From NCBI GenBank assembly GCA_049889775.1, contig JBMHCT010000035.1:186001-250000 (forward strand): a DNA stretch of 64,000 nt, written 5' to 3'. This document shows, one piece after another, positions 34,777 through 42,764 of the stretch (within the stretch, counting starts at the first letter, position 1; each line of letters opens with the position of its first letter). The translations under genes were made by a program, and so were the position numbers. This DNA is from Jejuia sp049889775 (lineage in GTDB: Bacteria; Bacteroidota; Bacteroidia; Flavobacteriales; Flavobacteriaceae). The notes beneath the pieces were generated by a model. That model saw only the letters and a program-made list of their open reading frames with translations. It did not search any database and was not told where the DNA came from.

Positions 34777-36087
34777 ATGACAAAATACTTTTTCTTGTGC
34801 GTAACATTTCTTGTAATATTTGGATGCTCTAATGAAGGTGACACTACTTCCTTAGTAACGATAGAAGCATCTGGACTTACTGATGACAAACTAGCTTTAA
34901 ATAACTCGGCAACATTTACAGCCACCATTTCGGGTCTTGAAGGAGATTCTTCTTTGTTTAGCTATCAGTGGACATTGTTAACGGATCGAGGTGAACTTTC
35001 GGATGGTTTTAGCCCATTACCAAATCCCTTTGTTGGTGGAAAAACCATAAGTTGCATTGGAAAAACAGGAGGGGAAGAGCAAATAATGGTTGAAGTACTA
35101 GATGCCTCTAACAACAAGCTTGCATCGGCAGCTTATGATTTCGACATCGCACCTTTTGATGGTAATGCCATAAGCCGTGGTTGTTTTGATCAGCCCAAAA
35201 TCTTTTATCAGAATGGTACTACTGCATACGTTCGTAACTACGATGGTACTAATGAGGAATCATTTTCTACACGCTCAGGTGCCTATAATATCAATATTTC
35301 GCCAAATGGGGAGTGGGTCACTTGGACAGCTTACGATTCGGATTTTAACAATCCACCTGTTGGCTTTAATTTGTATCTAAGAAAATGTGATGAAACAGAT
35401 GCCATTATAATACCTGGGGAATTTGGTCAATTAGTTAATGAGGATGCCAACGACTCTAGCCCTGAGTTTTCGCCTGACAGTAAAACACTCTACTTTATGC
35501 GACCAGATCCAAACTCTGAGCGGCTTACACCTAGTGCAGGTGGCTCAAACCCAAGTGAAATTGTTGCGTATGATATGGAAACGGGGGAGCAGCGATTCTT
35601 AACTTCATTATATAAGGAAAATGCTCGTGTTAGAGCCTTTACGGTAAATCCAGTAACAGGTGTTATTGCTTTTTATCGTTCTTACTACGCTAAAGATGCA
35701 AATGGTATAAATAGAACTACTGAGGTAAGACTTTCATTTCTTAATCCTGAAACTGGCAGTATTCAAGACTTTACCACATTACCTTTAGGTGGATATCGAG
35801 ATATGGACTATGCTCCTGATGGTGGCGATATTATATTTTCTGGAAATGCTGGTGAAGGACAAGGCATATATAGAATAAACCTTACTGATGGATCTCAGCC
35901 TTTCATGCTATTCCCTAATCCTGTAACTAATAGAGTTGGGCCATCTGTACCACACTATTATGCTAATGGCACACGCATAGTCTATCAACGCCTTAGTAAG
36001 CTATGGACTATGGATGCTAATGGGAATGACGTACAGTTGTTTTTTGATTCGTCTAGGCTCGTTTTTATGCAAGGGGTTTTATATTAA
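34777..36087 (+). CDS. Lipoprotein with PD40/TolB-like beta-propeller
   Basis: 436 aa. A lipoprotein signal (FFLCVTFLVIFGCSN, lipid Cys about residue 17) is followed by an Ig-like segment (about 22-115, with FTATISGLEGDSSLFSYQW) and a C-terminal propeller (about 130-436). The propeller has repeated PD40-type blades: NISPNGEWVTW, EFSPDSKTLYFM, DYAPDGGDIIFSG and YANGTRIVYQR. Such proteins sit on the outer membrane or in the periplasm; no enzymatic residues are recognisable. It is isolated, flanked by copies 2 and 3 of the dispersed repeat. Copy 3 starts about 40 bp after its stop. Confidence 0.8.
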   Translation: MTKYFFLCVTFLVIFGCSNEGDTTSLVTIEASGLTDDKLALNNSATFTATISGLEGDSSLFSYQWTLLTDRGELSDGFSPLPNPFVGGKTISCIGKTGGEEQIMVEVLDASNNKLASAAYDFDIAPFDGNAISRGCFDQPKIFYQNGTTAYVRNYDGTNEESFSTRSGAYNINISPNGEWVTWTAYDSDFNNPPVGFNLYLRKCDETDAIIIPGEFGQLVNEDANDSSPEFSPDSKTLYFMRPDPNSERLTPSAGGSNPSEIVAYDMETGEQRFLTSLYKENARVRAFTVNPVTGVIAFYRSYYAKDANGINRTTEVRLSFLNPETGSIQDFTTLPLGGYRDMDYAPDGGDIIFSGNAGEGQGIYRINLTDGSQPFMLFPNPVTNRVGPSVPHYYANGTRIVYQRLSKLWTMDANGNDVQLFFDSSRLVFMQGVLY

Positions 36088-36128
36088 AAAGTAAAAATTA
36101 TGGAACTAAAACCAAAGCCCGCAAGTAC

Positions 36129-36237
36129 ACCCGCGTTAGGGATTGCAGAGGAAAGCCCGCAACGTAGTCCCGCATTTTCGCGGGACGGAGTGAGGACTTG
36201 TAACGGAAAGCCCGACCCCTTGTGGGTAACGCCCAAA
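36129..36237 (+). repeat. Dispersed structured intergenic repeat, copy 3 of 3
   Basis: This is the longest copy: start CCCGCGTTAGGGATTG and end GTGGGTAACGCCC. The variable hairpin is GTCCCGC (36167-36173) with GCGGGAC (36180-36186). It then shares GAGGACTTG, AAAGCC and GACCCCTTG with copy 1. It lies between the PD40 lipoprotein stop and the rplS promoter and could also serve as a terminator-like or processing element. Confidence 0.8.
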
Positions 36238-36256
36238 TAAAAAATAAAATTATTAA

Positions 36257-36286
36257 TTGTGCATTTTGAATTATTGGCTATATTTG
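36257..36286 (+). promoter_or_regulatory. Bacteroidota-type promoter of rplS
   Basis: TTG (36257-36259), a 19-bp spacer and TATATTTG (36279-36286) match the TTG / TAnnTTTG consensus very well. The resulting leader of about 65 nt contains two short stem possibilities (GCCA/TGGC and GTTG/CAAC), so an autoregulatory ribosomal-protein leader is possible. Confidence 0.7.
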
Positions 36287-36358
36287 CAGCCAATTTCGGG
36301 TTAACCTCTGGCGAGAATCGTGAATGTTGTTTCGAATCAACTGTTTTAATTAGAAAAA

Positions 36359-36709
36359 ATGGAATCTTTAGTAAAATTTGTTCAAGACGAATTTGTAACA
36401 AAAAAAGACTTACCAGAATTTAGTGCTGGTGATACAATTACTGTATACTACGAAATTAAGGAAGGCAATAAAACGCGTACTCAGTTTTTTAGAGGTGTGG
36501 TAATACAAAGAAGAGGTTCTGGTAGTTCTGAGACATTTACGATTAGAAAAATGTCTGGATCTATTGGTGTGGAGCGTATCTTTCCAGTTAACCTACCTGC
36601 TTTACAAAAAATTGAAGTTAATAAGCGCGGTAAAGTACGTCGCGCACGTATTTATTACTTTAGAGGGCTTACTGGTAAGAAAGCTAGAATTAAAGAAGCA
36701 AGACGTTAA
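36359..36709 (+). CDS. rplS: 50S ribosomal protein L19 (bL19)
   Basis: 116 aa, the usual length. It contains FSAGDTITVYYEIKEGNKTR, FRGVVIQRRGSG, TFTIRKMSGSIGVERIFP and the basic C-terminus RRARIYYFRGLTGKKARI, all characteristic of bL19. The protein sits at the 30S-50S interface. It is transcribed alone here, with its own promoter and terminator; the usual neighbours rpsP/rimM/trmD are absent. Identification is certain. Confidence 0.98.
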   Translation: MESLVKFVQDEFVTKKDLPEFSAGDTITVYYEIKEGNKTRTQFFRGVVIQRRGSGSSETFTIRKMSGSIGVERIFPVNLPALQKIEVNKRGKVRRARIYYFRGLTGKKARIKEARR

Positions 36710-36736
36710 TATTATAACTGACTCAAAATTACAGAG

Positions 36737-36767
36737 AGAGCCTTGGAAAAATCCAAGGCTCTTTTTT
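36737..36767 (+). terminator. Rho-independent terminator of rplS
   Basis: A perfect 10-bp stem (AGAGCCTTGG / CCAAGGCTCT) with a 6-nt loop and a run of T, 28 bp after the stop codon. Confidence 0.92.
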
Positions 36768-37230
36768 ATACTAAACCGATTATAAAATGGCACTTATAGA
36801 ATTAAAATTATTTTTCGCTTACGCGAAATGAAAAATCAAAGCATAGCCTTAGTTACGGTTTTATTTTTCAATAAAGTGTAAGTAGAAAAAGAAATTAATT
36901 ATTTGTGGTATTTTATAGTCGGTTTGGTATTATTAACAAAAGTTGATAAGTGCGGTTTATAAGTGGTTGATATATAAATCCTTGTAAAATTTGCAAAATA
37001 TGCTGTTTTACTGTACTTTTATTAAAGAATAAAAAATAAAACAGCAATGTTTTTTTTAATTCTAATAAAGTAACGTTCTTTACATATTGTTGTTTTTCTT
37101 GATTTTTGTAGCCTTAAAATGGTGGCAAAAATAAAAATTCGTTTTGATGTAAATTATTCGAAACAGGTAAATTGCTAGAATAAAACGCATCAGCGAACTT
37201 TATATTAAGTGCTTAAAAACATATAAGATA

Positions 37231-37507
37231 AAGTAGTGTTTGGTCGAGGCAAATCCACGCAGTGAATTAGATAGCTAAACATAAAGAAAAACAATCTACT
37301 GAAACATTAAGCGATAGGTCAATACATTTTGAAAATTGCGAAAATGTTTCATTGAAATAGTGAGACTTGAACCGAAAAGATTTAAAATGGTTTATTTTAA
37401 ATTATTTTGATTGAAAAATCAAATATAGTCTTGTTGAAATTATTTCGAAAAAGCCATGTCAGCGCAGTATTTAGGTACTACAGTGATATGGCTTTTGTTT
37501 TTTTGTT
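37231..37507 (+). ncRNA. Candidate structured RNA upstream of icd
   Basis: Several nested complementarities suggest a folded transcript. GTTTGG (37238-37243) pairs with CTAAAC (37275-37280). TGAAACATT (37300-37308) is the exact complement of AATGTTTCA (37343-37351) and encloses the hairpin ACATTTT/AAAATGT. TACT and AGTG extend this stem across an asymmetric bubble. The segment ends in a strong terminator (37449-37507). Long stems with a bubble recall 6S-type RNAs, but I see no decisive motif. Neither a promoter nor the exact 5' end could be fixed. Confidence 0.4.
37449..37507 (+). terminator. Rho-independent terminator ending the RNA candidate
   Basis: A 13-bp stem with one G-U pair (AAAAGCCATGTCA with TGATATGGCTTTT), an inner AGTA/TACT stem in the loop, and then a T-run. 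There is no coding gene upstream on this strand nearer than rplS, which has its own terminator. The structure therefore implies another transcript. Confidence 0.75.
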
Positions 37508-37710
37508 ACTATAGTACGCAATTGCTTACTAAATTCTTACCCGCTTACGGAATTATTAAAATAATCCTAAATGTATAGTGTTTCAGCACTTTTCATGGCT
37601 TTATGCTTCATTTATAAATACCAATTTTTGTATATTCGCAATCGCTAAAAACGAAGCTTCTTTTCATCACTGTTTTTAGTATTTCAACAAATAAAAAAAT
37701 ACGACACGTA

Positions 37711-39918
37711 ATGTCAAAGATTATCTATACTAAAACCGATGAGGCGCCTGCGCTTGCAACTCGCTCATGGTTACCAATTGTACAGGCTTTTGTAAAATCT
37801 TCTGGAATTGATATTGAAACTAAAGATATTTCTTTAGCCGCAAGAATTCTGGCGGTATTTCCTGATTTTTTAAACGAAGAGCAACAAGTTTCAGACGATT
37901 TAGCGATTCTTGGTGAAATGGCGAAACAACCTGAAACCAACATAATTAAATTACCTAATATTAGTGCTTCAATTCCACAATTGAAAGGCGCTATTAAAGA
38001 ATTACAAGGCAAAGGTTTTAATGTTCCAGACTATCCGAACGAACCTGCTAATGCCGCCGAGGAAGATATTAAGGCACGTTATGATAAAATTAAAGGTAGT
38101 GCGGTAAACCCTGTTTTACGTGAAGGTAATAGTGATAGACGTGCGCCTAAGGCCGTAAAGAATTATGCGAAAAAGAATCCGCATTCTATGGGAGAATGGA
38201 CCAAAGATTCAAAAACACATGTGGCTACAATGACGGAAGGTGATTTTGCGCACAATGAAAAGTCAGTTACAGTTTCTGAAGCTACTTCAATCTCAATTGA
38301 ACATACAGATGCTGATGGTAATACTACAGTATTAAAATCAAGTTTTCCTCTATTAGCCGGTGAAATAATTGATGCTACCAAAATGAGTAAAACGGCCTTG
38401 GTTAAGTTTTTTGAAAATGAAGTAGCCGACGCTAGAGAAAAAGGTATTTTGTTTTCATTGCATATGAAAGGCACCATGATGAAAGTGAGTGATCCTATCA
38501 TATTTGGTCATGCGGTAAAGATTTTCTTTAAAGATGTATTTGATAAATACGGTGATACTTTTAATGAACTTGGTATTAATGTAAATTCTGGGTTGGGCAA
38601 CCTTTTAGAACGTATTCAAGAATTACCTGAAGACCAAAGAAAAGCAATAGAAGCCGATATTGAAGCCACTTACGCCAAAGGTCCTGGTATTGCTATGGTG
38701 AACTCTGATAAAGGTATTACCAACTTGCATGTACCTAGTGACGTTATTATTGACGCATCTATGCCAGCTATGATTCGTACTTCTGGTAAAATGTGGAATG
38801 CCAAAGGTGAATTACAGGAAACAAAGGCGGTTATTCCAGATAGTAGTTATTCTGGAGTTTATGCGGCAACTATAGATTTCTGTAAAGAAAATGGTGCTTT
38901 CGATCCTACTACAATGGGAACTGTTCCTAATGTTGGATTGATGGCTCAAAAAGCCGAAGAGTATGGTTCTCACGATAAAACTTTTGAGATATCGTCCAAC
39001 GGTGTTGTAAAGGTAATTGATACTTCCGGAAAAATATTGATGCAACATGATGTTGAAGAAGGCGATATATGGAGAATGTGTCAAACTAAGGATGCTCCAA
39101 TTCAAGATTGGGTAAAACTAGCAGTGACCAGAGCTAGAGCTTCTGAAACGCCTGCTGTTTTTTGGTTAGATGAGAATAGAGCCCACGATGCTGAATTAAT
39201 TAACAAAGTAAATACCTATTTAAAAGACCATGATACAAATGGTTTAGATTTAAGAATATTAGCGCCTGTTGAAGCTACATTGTTTACTTGCGAAAGATTA
39301 AAAGCTGGGAAAGATACAATTTCAGTTTCTGGAAACGTACTTCGTGATTATCTAACTGACCTCTTCCCTATTCTTGAAGTTGGCACAAGTGCAAAAATGT
39401 TATCGATTGTACCATTAATGAATGGAGGTGGTTTATTTGAAACTGGTGCTGGTGGATCTGCTCCCAAGCATGTACAGCAGTTACTTGAGGAAAATCATTT
39501 GCGTTGGGATTCTTTAGGTGAATTTTTAGCACTAGCGGTATCCTTAGAACATTTTAGCGAAGTAAACAATAATACTAAGGCTAAAGTTTTGGGTGAAGCC
39601 TTAGATAGCGCTACTGAAAAACTTTTAGAAAACAAAAAAGGCCCTTCTAGAAAAGCTGGAGAGTTGGATAATAGAGGAAGCCATTTTTATTTAGCACTAT
39701 ATTGGGCACAAGAATTGGCGAATCAAGATGAAGATGCAGATTTGATGGAAGAATTTGCTGCGATTGCAAAATCCCTCGAAGAAAACGAAGACAGTATCAT
39801 TTCTGAATTAATAGATATTCAAGGTGTAGCTACAGACATCGGTGGTTATTATATGCCTACTGATGCTGCGGATGCCATTATGAGACCAAGTGAAACATTT
39901 AATGTCATAATTGCTTAA
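37711..39918 (+). CDS. icd: NADP-dependent isocitrate dehydrogenase, monomeric type
   Basis: 735 aa, the length of the monomeric (IDH-II) class, not the about 420-aa dimeric form. Recognisable stretches include SNRDRRAPKAVKNYAKKNPH-like EGNSDRRAPKAVKNYAKK near 130, SLHMKGTMMKVSDPIIFGH near 250, WDSLGEFLAL and the C-terminal DIGGYYMPTDAADAIMRPS. It oxidises isocitrate to 2-oxoglutarate with NADP+ in the TCA cycle in the cytoplasm. It is monocistronic: a terminator follows, and the preceding kilobase holds no gene. Identification is secure. Confidence 0.96.
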   Translation: MSKIIYTKTDEAPALATRSWLPIVQAFVKSSGIDIETKDISLAARILAVFPDFLNEEQQVSDDLAILGEMAKQPETNIIKLPNISASIPQLKGAIKELQGKGFNVPDYPNEPANAAEEDIKARYDKIKGSAVNPVLREGNSDRRAPKAVKNYAKKNPHSMGEWTKDSKTHVATMTEGDFAHNEKSVTVSEATSISIEHTDADGNTTVLKSSFPLLAGEIIDATKMSKTALVKFFENEVADAREKGILFSLHMKGTMMKVSDPIIFGHAVKIFFKDVFDKYGDTFNELGINVNSGLGNLLERIQELPEDQRKAIEADIEATYAKGPGIAMVNSDKGITNLHVPSDVIIDASMPAMIRTSGKMWNAKGELQETKAVIPDSSYSGVYAATIDFCKENGAFDPTTMGTVPNVGLMAQKAEEYGSHDKTFEISSNGVVKVIDTSGKILMQHDVEEGDIWRMCQTKDAPIQDWVKLAVTRARASETPAVFWLDENRAHDAELINKVNTYLKDHDTNGLDLRILAPVEATLFTCERLKAGKDTISVSGNVLRDYLTDLFPILEVGTSAKMLSIVPLMNGGGLFETGAGGSAPKHVQQLLEENHLRWDSLGEFLALAVSLEHFSEVNNNTKAKVLGEALDSATEKLLENKKGPSRKAGELDNRGSHFYLALYWAQELANQDEDADLMEEFAAIAKSLEENEDSIISELIDIQGVATDIGGYYMPTDAADAIMRPSETFNVIIA

Positions 39919-39940
39919 AAATTTTTCAACATACAATTTT

Positions 39941-39965
39941 AAAGCTCCTTTTAGGGGCTTTTTTT
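39941..39965 (+). terminator. Rho-independent terminator of icd
   Basis: An 8-bp stem (AAAGCTCC with GGGGCTTT, one G-U pair), a 5-nt loop and a T-run, 23 bp after the icd stop. Confidence 0.85.
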
Positions 39966-40130
39966 ATGCCCTAACAGTAATGAAACGGTTAAAAAAGCTA
40001 ATCTTTTACAATTTGTTAGCTATTTTTTCGTTGATCATTTTATGACATAAGAATTTAACTACTTCTTAAGGGTTTTATTCTTCTGTTATACTTACATTTG
40101 GCTAAACATCGATCAAAAACTAAACAACCT

Positions 40131-41375
40131 ATGTCTAAAAAAAGACTAATCATCATTGGGGCTATTGTTCTAGCTCTAATTATGGCATATGTGTTTTTCG
40201 GAGGTGATAACGACGAAAATGCACCAGTGACTACAGAAGTTATCAAAGGAAAATTCATCAACGAAGTTATTATTTCTGGGGAAGCACAGTCCACGAGCTC
40301 AAAGAAAATAAATGGCCCCAGTAACGCAAGACGATTCAACATTTATCAAATAAAAATTCAAGATTTAGTGGCTGAAGGTACTGTCGTTAAAAAAGGTGGT
40401 TATATTGGTAAACTTGACGCCTCCGAAGTAAACGGTAAGATCAATGATGCTATGCTAAGTCTAGAAAATGCACAGTCAAGATATACCCAAGAGCAGTTGG
40501 ACACTACACTTACTTTAAAAGAAGAACGTAATAAAATTAAAGATTTATTATTCAATATTGAGGAGAATGAATTAGAACTAAGCCAATCTATATATGAACC
40601 ACCTGCCACCATTCGTCAGTTAGAAATAAAAATTGAAAAAAATAAAAGAGATCTACGCGAAAAAAAAGAAGACTACTCCATAAAAAAGAGAAAAGCCATT
40701 GCTAAAATGGTGCAAGCCGGAACAGAGGTTTCTAAAATAAAAAAACAAGTTGAAGACCTTACTGCGCTTCAAAAAGAGTTTACTATTTATTCGGAAGAGG
40801 CAGGTATGGTTACATATGTAAAAGATTGGGGCGGAAATAAAAAGAAAGTCGGCTCAACCATTTCACCTTGGGAACCTGCGATTGCAAGTTTACCAGATTT
40901 AACCAAAATGGAATCTAGAACATACAGTAATGAAGTAGACATCAGAAAGATTAAAGAAGGTCTACCTGTTACCATTGGTTTCGATGCCTTTCCCGAAATT
41001 GAATTATCTGGAGTTGTTACTAGTGTAGCCAATGTGGGGGAAAATAAAAGGGGATCTGATATAAAACTCTTTCAAGTTTTAATAAAGTTGAATGAAACCA
41101 ATGAAAATATAAGACCTGGAATGACTACTTCTAATAGAATTCTTACCCATGAAGAAGAAGATGTTTTAATGATGCCTTTGGAAGCGGTTTTTACAAAGGA
41201 CTCTATTAGTTTCGCTTATGTGAAATCAGGATATTCCATTCAAAAGAAACAAGTAGAGTTAGGAATGTCTAACAACGATATTGTGATTATTAAAAAAGGA
41301 CTTGAAGAGAACGAAACTGTGTTTTTAAGTAAACCTGATGATTTAGATGAAAAGAGTATAACACTATTACAATAG
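40131..41375 (+). CDS. Periplasmic adaptor (membrane-fusion protein), MacA/HlyD-like
   Basis: 414 aa from the ATG at 40131; an upstream in-frame TTG at 40098 lies in the probable promoter (TACATTTG at 40093). One N-terminal membrane segment (RLIIIGAIVLALIMAYVFF), then a barrel-sandwich/biotinyl-lipoyl half (VAEGTVVKKGGYIGKLD), a long coiled-coil hairpin (about 110-230, LENAQSRYTQEQLD to VEDLTALQ) and a beta-barrel domain (TIGFDAFPEIELSGVVTSV). It bridges an inner-membrane transporter to an outer-membrane TolC channel. It is the first gene of an operon with an FtsX-type permease and a TolC protein. Confidence 0.88.
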   Translation: MSKKRLIIIGAIVLALIMAYVFFGGDNDENAPVTTEVIKGKFINEVIISGEAQSTSSKKINGPSNARRFNIYQIKIQDLVAEGTVVKKGGYIGKLDASEVNGKINDAMLSLENAQSRYTQEQLDTTLTLKEERNKIKDLLFNIEENELELSQSIYEPPATIRQLEIKIEKNKRDLREKKEDYSIKKRKAIAKMVQAGTEVSKIKKQVEDLTALQKEFTIYSEEAGMVTYVKDWGGNKKKVGSTISPWEPAIASLPDLTKMESRTYSNEVDIRKIKEGLPVTIGFDAFPEIELSGVVTSVANVGENKRGSDIKLFQVLIKLNETNENIRPGMTTSNRILTHEEEDVLMMPLEAVFTKDSISFAYVKSGYSIQKKQVELGMSNNDIVIIKKGLEENETVFLSKPDDLDEKSITLLQ

Positions 41376-41377
41376 TA

Positions 41378-42733
41378 ATGATAGACAAATTACTCTTAGA
41401 AAAACTCAAATCCAACTTTGCTGAGGCTATACATGCCATTGAAACCAATAAATTCAGAACATTTCTTACGGCTTTAGGAATTATTTTTGGTGTTGCTGCG
41501 GTTATTACGATGCTAGCTATTGGTAATGGTGCAGAAAAAGAAATTTTATCTCAATTAGAGTTAGTTGGGGTAAATAATATTGTTGTTACTCCAATTCCCG
41601 ATGAAAAAGAAGATGAAAATGATGTATCGGAAGAGGAAGAAAGTGAACAGAATGAAACTACACGATTTTCTAAAGGACTTGACTTATTAGATGCAGAAAA
41701 GATTTTAAAGGTAATTCCAACCGTTAAGGAAGTAAGCCCAGAAATAATAATGAATACCTACGTTATTAATAATGGCAAACAAAACTCTGTTAAACTTATT
41801 GGTGTCACTTCTTCATTTTTTGATGTTGCAAATATTGCCATAGAAAAAGGAAAATTCTTTACAGACTATCAAAGTAATAATGCCCTTCCTGTTTGTGTTA
41901 TTGGTAGGAAAGTTGAGAAAAAACTGTTTACTGGAGAGAGTGCTTTAGGCAAGCAAATAAAAGTTAAGGATGTTTGGTTACAGGTTGTAGGTGTTATTGA
42001 AGAAAAGTTAATTTCTGATAAAGCTCAAGAAAATCTGGGCATCAGAGATTTAAATCAGGATGTTTATATTCCCACAAAAACATTTTTAGTGCGTTATCGA
42101 GACAGAAAAATTATAACCGATAATTTTTCAGCAAGACGCAATAATTCTAACGGTCCGAAGAAAAGAATACCTAGAGGAAATTATCATCAAATTGATAAAC
42201 TTACCATAGAAGTTGCAAATTCTAGCGAACTTAAAGCTACTGCCGAAGTTGTGAGTAGAATGCTGAAACGAAGACACAATGATGTGCTAGATTTTGAAAT
42301 TACCATTCCTATTCAATTGTTAAAACAACAGCAGAAAACAAAGCAAATTTTCAATATTGTTCTAAGTATAATTGCAGGCATTTCTTTGCTAATTGGCGGC
42401 ATAGGGATAATGAATATTATGCTAGCCTCGGTATTAGAACGCACCAAGGAAATAGGCATTATGCGTGCCATTGGAGCCACTGAAGAGGATGTAATTTTAC
42501 AGTTTTTATCAGAATCTGTTTTAATAAGCGTAGGTGGTGGCATTATCGGGATAATCTTAGGTGTTCTTGGTGCGTATATTATTGAATTTGCCTCTGGTAT
42601 TGAAACCGTATTATCTGTAAATTCTATATTAATTTCTTTTATTATAGCTGTAGTTATTGGTTTAGTATTTGGAATTTTTCCAGCAAAATCTGCCGCTAAT
42701 AAAAGACCAATTGAAGCACTACGTTCAGAATAA
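41378..42733 (+). CDS. ABC transporter permease, MacB/FtsX type, without ATPase domain
   Basis: 451 aa. The N-terminal membrane segment (FRTFLTALGIIFGVAAVITML) is followed by a large periplasmic MacB-PCD-like domain (about 45-310) and three C-terminal membrane segments (IVLSIIAGISLLIGGIGIMNIM onward). The cytoplasmic ERTKEIGIMRAIGA motif that contacts the ATPase is intact. Unlike fused MacB it has no nucleotide-binding domain, and no ATPase gene is in this operon. It starts 2 bp after the adaptor stop. Probable substrates are toxic compounds, lipoproteins or peptides; not readable from sequence. Confidence 0.88.
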   Translation: MIDKLLLEKLKSNFAEAIHAIETNKFRTFLTALGIIFGVAAVITMLAIGNGAEKEILSQLELVGVNNIVVTPIPDEKEDENDVSEEEESEQNETTRFSKGLDLLDAEKILKVIPTVKEVSPEIIMNTYVINNGKQNSVKLIGVTSSFFDVANIAIEKGKFFTDYQSNNALPVCVIGRKVEKKLFTGESALGKQIKVKDVWLQVVGVIEEKLISDKAQENLGIRDLNQDVYIPTKTFLVRYRDRKIITDNFSARRNNSNGPKKRIPRGNYHQIDKLTIEVANSSELKATAEVVSRMLKRRHNDVLDFEITIPIQLLKQQQKTKQIFNIVLSIIAGISLLIGGIGIMNIMLASVLERTKEIGIMRAIGATEEDVILQFLSESVLISVGGGIIGIILGVLGAYIIEFASGIETVLSVNSILISFIIAVVIGLVFGIFPAKSAANKRPIEALRSE

Positions 42734-42764
42734 ATCAAACATCATCAATCAAAAAACCAAACTT

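Larger units (their letters stand above)
36768..37710. other. Gene-free region upstream of icd
   Basis: Almost 1 kb without a credible open reading frame. The left part (to about 37225) is low-complexity and AT-rich, and I see nothing definite in it. The right part contains the structured RNA candidate (37231-37507) ending in a terminator, then about 200 bp of leader or promoter DNA before icd. I found no tRNA. Confidence 0.6.

Noticed and set aside
36084..36401. Minus-strand frame of 105 codons upstream of rplS
   Set aside because: It is a translation of repeat copy 3 and runs into the rplS promoter and start; no coding features.
37231..37507. RNase P RNA, tmRNA or SRP RNA
   Set aside because: GAGGCAAATCC at 37246 only loosely resembles the RNase P GAGGAAAGTCC block, and its other conserved blocks, a tmRNA peptide tag and an SRP tetraloop stem are not found.
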